Source: Acanthochlamys bracteata (Eukaryota; Streptophyta; Magnoliopsida; Pandanales; Velloziaceae). From it: a stretch of 64,000 bases of DNA. Shown here one piece after another: positions 58,930 to 64,000 of the stretch. A program made the translations under genes and the position numbers. How positions within the stretch are numbered: position 1 is the first letter of the stretch; the number at the start of each line of letters is the position of its first letter. Where the stretch lies: the NCBI GenBank assembly GCA_019914995.1, contig CM034133.1:4898001-4962000 (forward strand), in the 5' to 3' direction. Below the pieces are notes generated by a model that saw only the letters and a program-made list of their open reading frames with translations, was not told the origin of the DNA and made no database searches.

Positions 58930-59360
58930 TGTGATTAAGGGCGTGTTTACTATAGTATAATGATATGCTATATCAAAAAATTGTGATTATAGGAGAAAGT
59001 AGATGCAGAAACGATAAAGCTAAAATAAATTTGCAACGAAAAGATTAGAATTAAAAGAAATAATTTGTTCTCTGCTCTTCTGGAGGAGCCTGCGCTTATT
59101 TATACTACATCAACTATTAGAGTCTTTAAGGGACTCTAACACTTATTGCGATAAGAAGTTGAACTCATATAGAATTCCTACACTACAATCCTTATTGGAA
59201 TTAAATCAAACTTTACTATTTGGACTTGATGGATAATAGCAACCCTAAAAACTCTCTGTTGCCACTTCACTTGCAACCAATACAATTGCTGCATCCTTTT
59301 CTGGACTTTTTTTGGTGACGTTGTGGTCTAGCAATTTGGACTTCAGTCTCAGATACATCA
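58930..59360 (-). repeat. 3' LTR of the right-hand gypsy element
   Basis: On the minus strand the LTR starts TGATGTATCTGAGACTG directly after the polypurine tract and ends CTTAATCACA. TATAAATAAGCG at about 59103-59092 (minus) is the likely TATA region. The length is 431 bp. Confidence 0.7.
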
Positions 59361-59396
59361 TTCCCTTCCTCTTGGAGACAAAACTCGTCCTCGAGT

Positions 59397-60437
59397 CTAG
59401 CAGAAGTGAGCTGCGGTGTGTTCGGTTGGATCACTTAAATCTTTAGCCGGAAGCTCAGGCAGTTGCGCTACGATCTCTGGTGGATGATAAAGACCATCTT
59501 TCAGTTGTGAAACATGAAAGACAGGATGAATGTGTGATTCTTGAGGCAAGTCAAGCCGATATGTAATCTGCCCCATGCGGTTGATAATGCGGAAAGGTCC
59601 GTAATACTTGTGTCGTAGCTTATGAAAGCTACGATTAGACAGGGAAGACTGGCGGTACGGTTGAAGCTTAACGAAAACCCAATCTCCAATCTCATAACTT
59701 TTCTCTCGCCGATGTCCCTCAGCTTGTTGTTTCATGCGATTCTGAGCTCTAGCGAGGTGGTACTTTAAGTCTCGAAGAATCGCATCGCGCGCCCGTAGCT
59801 GGACATCTAACACATCAGAACACTCCGGCCTATATGCAAAAGATATTAATGGGGGTGGTTGGCGCCCATACACAGCTTCAAATGGAGTTGTTCGTGTGGC
59901 CGTGCGAACACTAGTATTATAGGAGTACTCTGCCCAATGAAGCCACTGCATCCATCTCTTTGGTTGCTCTCCCATAAAACAATGCAAATAGGCCTCCGAA
60001 CACCTATTAACTACCTCCGATTGCCCATCCGTTTGTGGGTGGTATGCAGTACTCATATGAAGTGTTGTTCCCTGAAGACGATAGAGCTCTTGCCAGAAGG
60101 AACTCAGAAAAATCGAGTCACGGTCCAACACAATAGAGGAGGAAAGCCCATGCAATCGCACCACCTCTCGAACGAATATAGATGCTACACTTTCTATAGT
60201 GTATGGATGTTCTACAGGAAGAAAATGAGCATATTTAGATAAGCAGTCTACCACCACTAATATGACATCCCTTCCTTCTGAGCGCGGTAATCCTTCAACA
60301 AAATCCATTGAAATGTCTGCCCAAACCATAGAGGGAATTGGTAGGGGCTGCAGCAATCCAACAGGCTTGAGAGCGCTGGCCTTAGACCTTGCACACGTAG
60401 AGCACACTGCAATGTACGTCTGAACGTCCTTCAACAC
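59397..60437 (-). CDS. integrase region of the right-hand gypsy element
   Basis: This long coding stretch inserts element cDNA into chromosomes in functional relatives. It holds the end of the zinc-binding domain (CSTCARSKAS) and the catalytic core. Acidic residues lie in DISMDFVEGLP, VLDRDSIFLSSFW and TDGQSEVVNR, which supply the D, D and E of the DDE triad. The C-terminal domain ends FHVSQLKDG. A chromodomain is not evident. It is part of a polyprotein, not a separate gene. Confidence 0.85.
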   Translation of the reverse strand: MLKDVQTYIAVCSTCARSKASALKPVGLLQPLPIPSMVWADISMDFVEGLPRSEGRDVILVVVDCLSKYAHFLPVEHPYTIESVASIFVREVVRLHGLSSSIVLDRDSIFLSSFWQELYRLQGTTLHMSTAYHPQTDGQSEVVNRCSEAYLHCFMGEQPKRWMQWLHWAEYSYNTSVRTATRTTPFEAVYGRQPPPLISFAYRPECSDVLDVQLRARDAILRDLKYHLARAQNRMKQQAEGHRREKSYEIGDWVFVKLQPYRQSSLSNRSFHKLRHKYYGPFRIINRMGQITYRLDLPQESHIHPVFHVSQLKDGLYHPPEIVAQLPELPAKDLSDPTEHTAAHFC

Positions 60438-60455
60438 GCCGGACCAGTAAAATTA

Positions 60456-62046
60456 TTAGGTCAATCGCTTGAGAGTCCTAAACTGCCCTCCATGGCCACC
60501 TCTTGCTGAATTGTGGGCTTCAAAGAGAAGCTGTCTACGTAAGGATAAGCTATTAAGGACCCTTATGCGGCCATGCTGTAGCAAGAGGCCATTCGCTACA
60601 TAGAGATCAGTCTTATCCCCTCCTCTGGCTGCTTCTAGAAGCATAACCATATTGGGATCTTCTTCTTGAGCCTGTCTCAAGTCGTCCCAAAATGTTGCTT
60701 ACAGGATGGTGATGGAAGCCAGACAAGCCTCGGGTCGTCGAGATAGTGCATCTGCTGCAGCATTCAATTTCCCTGCACGATATTCAATCTTATAGTCATA
60801 TCAAAGGAGTTGTACTAACCATTTTTGTTGATCCGAAGTTGATATTCTATACTCTAACAGATATTTCAGGCTGATGTGATCAGTTTTAACAGTAAAATGT
60901 CTGCTTAGGAGGTATGGTCTCCATCTCTGTACCGCAAGTACTAATGCCATCAACTCCCTTTCGTATGCTGACTTGGCTAAGATAATGGCTGATAATACCT
61001 TGCTGTAGTAGGCGATGGGTCTCTCCTCTTGTGACAAAACCGCACCAATGCTTCGGCCTGATGCGTCAGTCTCAACTGTGAAGGATTTGGAAAAATCTGG
61101 TGCTGCAAGGACTAGTGTAGCTGTCATGGTCTGTTTCAGCTGCACGAAGTCTTCCTCTGCCTAGACGGACCAACTAAAGGCATTCTTTCGAAGAAGATCA
61201 GTCAATGGTGCTGCAATGGCTTCGTAGTTCTTGACAAAACGCCGGTAGTACCCCGTAAGCCCTAAGAAACCCCGTAGTTGGCTTCGGTCATCTTTCAATT
61301 GCTTGTACCTTTGCTGGATCAACTGAGACACCTTCCTCATAGATCAAATGCCCCAAATACTCTACTTGTCAGCATCCAAATTTGCACTTAGATTGATTGG
61401 CGTAGAGACGGTTGTTCTGCAAAACAGAGAACACACAAGCAAGATGCCGCATATGGTCTTGCAAGTTAGTGCTGTAAATTAGGATATCATCAAAGAAGAC
61501 CAACACAAACTTGCGGAGATAGGGACGAAAGATATCGTTCATTAAGGATTGAAAGGTGGCCGGAGCATTGGTCAAGCCAATTGGCATTACGAGGAACTCG
61601 TAGTGCTCGTCAGGTGTTCGAAAAGCCGTTTTATGCACATCTTCTTTGACGTGGATTTGATGATATCCCGACTTCAAATCTAACTTGGAGAAAAATTTTG
61701 CACCGTGAAGTTCATCAAAGAGCTCGTCAATTACCGGAATTGGGTACTTGTCCTTCACCGTAATGTCATTCAACGCTCGGTAATCAACACAAAAATGCCA
61801 TGGTCCTTCCTTCTTCTTTACTAACAGGACTGGAGAAGAAAATATTGAGTAACTCGGCCTAATGATGCCTTGTGACAATATCTCGGCGACAGTGCGCTCG
61901 ATTTCGGCCTTTTGAATATGAGGGTATCTGTAGGGTTGAACGTTCGATAGGATAGCTCTTGGTATCAGTGCAATCTTGTGGTCTTGAGAGCGTCGTGGTG
62001 AAAGCCTTAATATAGGTTTGAAAACTGCAGCATAATAGTCCAACAA
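60456..62046 (-). CDS. reverse transcriptase and RNase H region of the right-hand gypsy element
   Basis: The reverse transcriptase blocks are at about 61369-62046: [40 protein letters not shown] and the catalytic VFFDDIL. RNase H follows at about 60801-61145 ([30 protein letters not shown]). The start of the integrase zinc domain is at 60456-60680. The domain order is standard for Ty3/gypsy. The region is broken in places and is part of a polyprotein. Confidence 0.85.
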
Positions 62047-62098
62047 TTTTTACAGCTCTGCTGGTAGATGCTCTGAACTCTCTGTTGTTCCTCTTTCT

Positions 62099-62881
62099 TC
62101 AGTTTCCTTTGCCATTAAACGCAATGAAAAAAGATTTGCTTTTGGGGATAAGCTTGTAAGCTAAGAAATTCTCCCCCCCTATCCCTTGCAAGACAAAGTC
62201 TTGATTTTGTAAGGAAAATCTCATATCGCATCTTTGCCAATTGAATACCACATCCCCTAAGCTTCCTAGCCATTGTATGCCAAGGACGATATCCATTCCT
62301 CCTAACGGAAAGGGATATGCATCTACAATAATCTCAGCACCTTGTACCTTAAGCGGTATACGCTGATCTACGTCGATTGAATGCAGACTTCCATCGGCCA
62401 GTTCAATCTGAAGTGGTTTCACCTTGGTGGCTATAAGATATAAATGTTTGGCAAGACGTGCAGCGATGAAATTATGAGTACTTCCGGAATCTATTAGTAT
62501 AAATACCTCTTGCTTCTTTATTCTCCCGATAATTCGCAAAGTTTGAGGTCCTATTAATCCAGTCATGGCGCTTAATGAAAGAGTTGCTCCTTCTTCCTGC
62601 ATGCCGGTTTGGATTTCATAATAGATCGAATTTCCCATACTGTCGTCGTGGTCCAGAACTGAGATAGAATAGAGTCGAGTGGTGCACCTATGTCCCCGTT
62701 CGTATTTGGCATCACAATAAAAACATAGTCTTTTAGCTCTCCGATTATTAATGTCGATAACTGAGAGGATAGAAGGTTTAGCGCGGACTGTAATGGTCTG
62801 AGTTGTGTTAGTGTGACTAGCAGCTGGGATTTGTACAGATGCAGTTGTTGTTATTGATCGAAAGCGATTTGACCGAGTCAC
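62099..62881 (-). CDS. zinc knuckle and protease region of the right-hand gypsy element
   Basis: The N-terminal part has a CCHC knuckle (CFYCDAKYERGHRC). It is followed by the aspartic protease domain with the active-site block IDSGSTHNF, then IELADG and the MDIVLGIQWL block. In the family, the protease cleaves the polyprotein and the knuckle binds element RNA. The same modules appear in decayed form at 300-890 and 31930-32190. Confidence 0.85.
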   Translation of the reverse strand: MTRSNRFRSITTTASVQIPAASHTNTTQTITVRAKPSILSVIDINNRRAKRLCFYCDAKYERGHRCTTRLYSISVLDHDDSMGNSIYYEIQTGMQEEGATLSLSAMTGLIGPQTLRIIGRIKKQEVFILIDSGSTHNFIAARLAKHLYLIATKVKPLQIELADGSLHSIDVDQRIPLKVQGAEIIVDAYPFPLGGMDIVLGIQWLGSLGDVVFNWQRCDMRFSLQNQDFVLQGIGGENFLAYKLIPKSKSFFIAFNGKGN

Positions 62882-62928
62882 CTATTGATCCACACTGAGC
62901 TTTTGTTCAAACATCTTTACCAATAAGT

Positions 62929-63900
62929 TTACTGCAATTTCGCTAGTTGCATTGCCGTTACATCCATCGCAATTGTTGAAGATAGCCCTCTGCAAAAGAG
63001 TCCCACCAGATCATCTTCTGTAGTGTTTGGTAACCGAATACGCAAATCTTCAAAGGCCGCTTGGTACTCGGCTACGGACCCTTTTTGAACGAGCTGCTTC
63101 AAGGCAAAGGTAGGATGTCCAAAGGCGGAAGGACCAAACATTCTGGATGGCTACTGTTAGATCATCCCAAGTGTGGTGAGGACAATCTTTTTCAAAATTT
63201 TGATACCATCTGTTAGCTTCATTTTGTAGGTACATGGCAGCTATATGAACTCGCTCCAATGGTGGTATACAATAATACTTAAAGTATTTTTTTGCAGAAT
63301 ATATCCATTTTTCAGGACCTTTTCTCTTGAAGATAGGAAAGTTTTATGTCTTTCTCTGTTGGGGTTCAACTGGTGCTCTGTAGAACTTGTAGCCTTATAT
63401 GGCATAATGGGTTGTGAGTTTTAGCTGTAGGGTTCAACTGGTGCTCTGTAGAACTTGTAACCTTATATGGCATAATGGGTTGTGGGTTTGAGCTGTAGGC
63501 TGCTGTTGTGTTCTGGTATGTGGGGTAGGTACGATTGGTTGGGTAGCTTTGGTAGCTATGTGAGGTAGATCCTCTATGGGACAACGGTGTTTGAATAACT
63601 GGTATATTCGTATTAGCTGCTAGCTATTGTAGGTTGGATACTATGTTTGGTTGGCTTGCCATGAGATGAGGAGCAGTAGTTGTAGTGACCAACATGGGGG
63701 TAGTTGTTGTGGCAGCCAGTAAGGCCGCTAATGTAGGTAGAAAGATGGACTCTTTTGAGACCGAAGGAAATGGTGAAGCAGCTTGACAGTTATTATTGTT
63801 TAGCATAGTTTGCCTCATCTCTTGCATAAATTGATGCAATTCACTTCGGAGATCTTTGACTTGATCTCGCAATGATGGCTCCTTCTGTGGTGTTTTTGAA
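62929..63900 (-). CDS. Gag region of the right-hand gypsy element
   Basis: The retrotransposon Gag core is recognised at about 62929-63259 by YLQNEANRWYQNFEKD, WDDLTVAIQNV and the EYQAAFEDLRIRL block. This is the capsid-like part. Upstream lies a Thr/Gln/Ser-rich N-terminal region with a short coiled-coil-like stretch (about 63800-63872) and the 68-bp tandem repeat. The element continues beyond the window. Confidence 0.75.
63363..63497 (-). repeat. 68-bp tandem duplication in the gypsy Gag region
   Basis: Units starting GGTTCAACTGGTGCTCTG at 63363 and 63431 are nearly identical, with about three differences. Because 68 is not a multiple of three, the two units are read in different frames. 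The duplication looks recent. Confidence 0.85.
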
Positions 63901-64000
63901 GAGAAAGGTGAATTTGGTACTCACAAAAATTTTCCTGCTATAGCAATGGTTGGGGATGATGGTGACTGTGGTGATCCCAGATTAACGGAAGCTTTGGGCT

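Larger units (their letters stand above)
58930..64000 (-). mobile_element. Ty3/gypsy retrotransposon, best preserved copy, truncated by the window edge
   Basis: This minus-strand element has its 3' LTR at 58930-59360 and a polypurine tract at about 59361-59375 (CCAAGAGGAAGGGAA on the minus strand). The polyprotein region runs from about 59397 to beyond 63900: Gag, zinc knuckle, protease, reverse transcriptase, RNase H, integrase. The order with integrase last defines Ty3/gypsy. Long coding stretches survive, with only a handful of breaks. It is clearly younger or better preserved than the gypsy copies at 1-8312, 10841-15680 and 29788-34762, which share its motifs. The 5' LTR lies beyond the right edge, so its age cannot be read from LTR divergence. 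Confidence 0.9.

Noticed and set aside
59859-60242. 127-codon plus-strand frame
   Set aside because: It is the antisense shadow of the gypsy integrase region.
1-64000. tRNA, rRNA or other structural RNA genes
   Set aside because: The only tRNA-like motifs are 12-13-base primer-binding sites of retroelements; no complete cloverleaf or rRNA block was recognised by eye.

Overview
The window is nuclear DNA of a flowering plant. It has split genes with GT-AG introns, long AT-rich spacers, and plant-type LTR retrotransposons primed by initiator-methionine tRNA. It also has a nonautonomous CACTA transposon and hAT-type miniature elements. The PR-10 protein resembles the asparagus AoPR1 branch, which hints at a non-grass monocot, but the sequence does not settle the lineage. 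Only three genes look intact: a small J-domain protein (21785-22845, +), a type I pectinesterase with an N-terminal inhibitor domain (35396-37170, +) and a PR-10/Bet v 1 protein (51296-51887, -). Two host pseudogenes are visible: an unprocessed importin-alpha remnant (8870-10022, -) and a PR-10 3' fragment (58717-58822, +).

Layout. 1-8312: a broken Ty3/gypsy element (-) interrupted by a cluster. The cluster holds several related LTRs, an LTR-bounded unit (1601-5524, +) whose coding remnants do not look like gag-pol, an inverted LTR piece, and a remnant of a Caulimoviridae movement protein. 8313-10840: importin-alpha pseudogene and spacer. 10841-15680: a degenerate gypsy element (-) with a 5-bp target duplication. 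15681-21600: AT-rich spacer with an old ~340-bp tandem repeat and many copies of a short AT-rich repeat. 21601-25430: J-protein gene and a hAT-like element. 25431-29787: spacer. 29788-34762: a gypsy element (+) carrying a nested hAT-like miniature element. 34763-37170: pectinesterase and its upstream region. 38749-48677: a large Ty1/copia element (-) of Sirevirus type with an extra 3' coding region. 49025-50441: a solo LTR of the same family. 51296-52014: PR-10 gene and promoter. 52946-54722: a nonautonomous CACTA element. 54898-56060: a 401-bp tandem duplication with a strong hairpin. 58930-64000: the best preserved gypsy element (-), running off the right edge.

The three host genes are unrelated and show no sign of joint function: protein folding, cell-wall pectin de-esterification, and pathogenesis-related ligand binding. 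Most of the remaining sequence consists of transposable elements and their decay products. The most unusual material is the LTR-bounded unit at 1601-5524, with its unknown coding capacity and in-frame repeats, next to pararetrovirus sequence. All element boundaries were read by eye from repeats, TG/CA ends and target duplications; no database search was possible.
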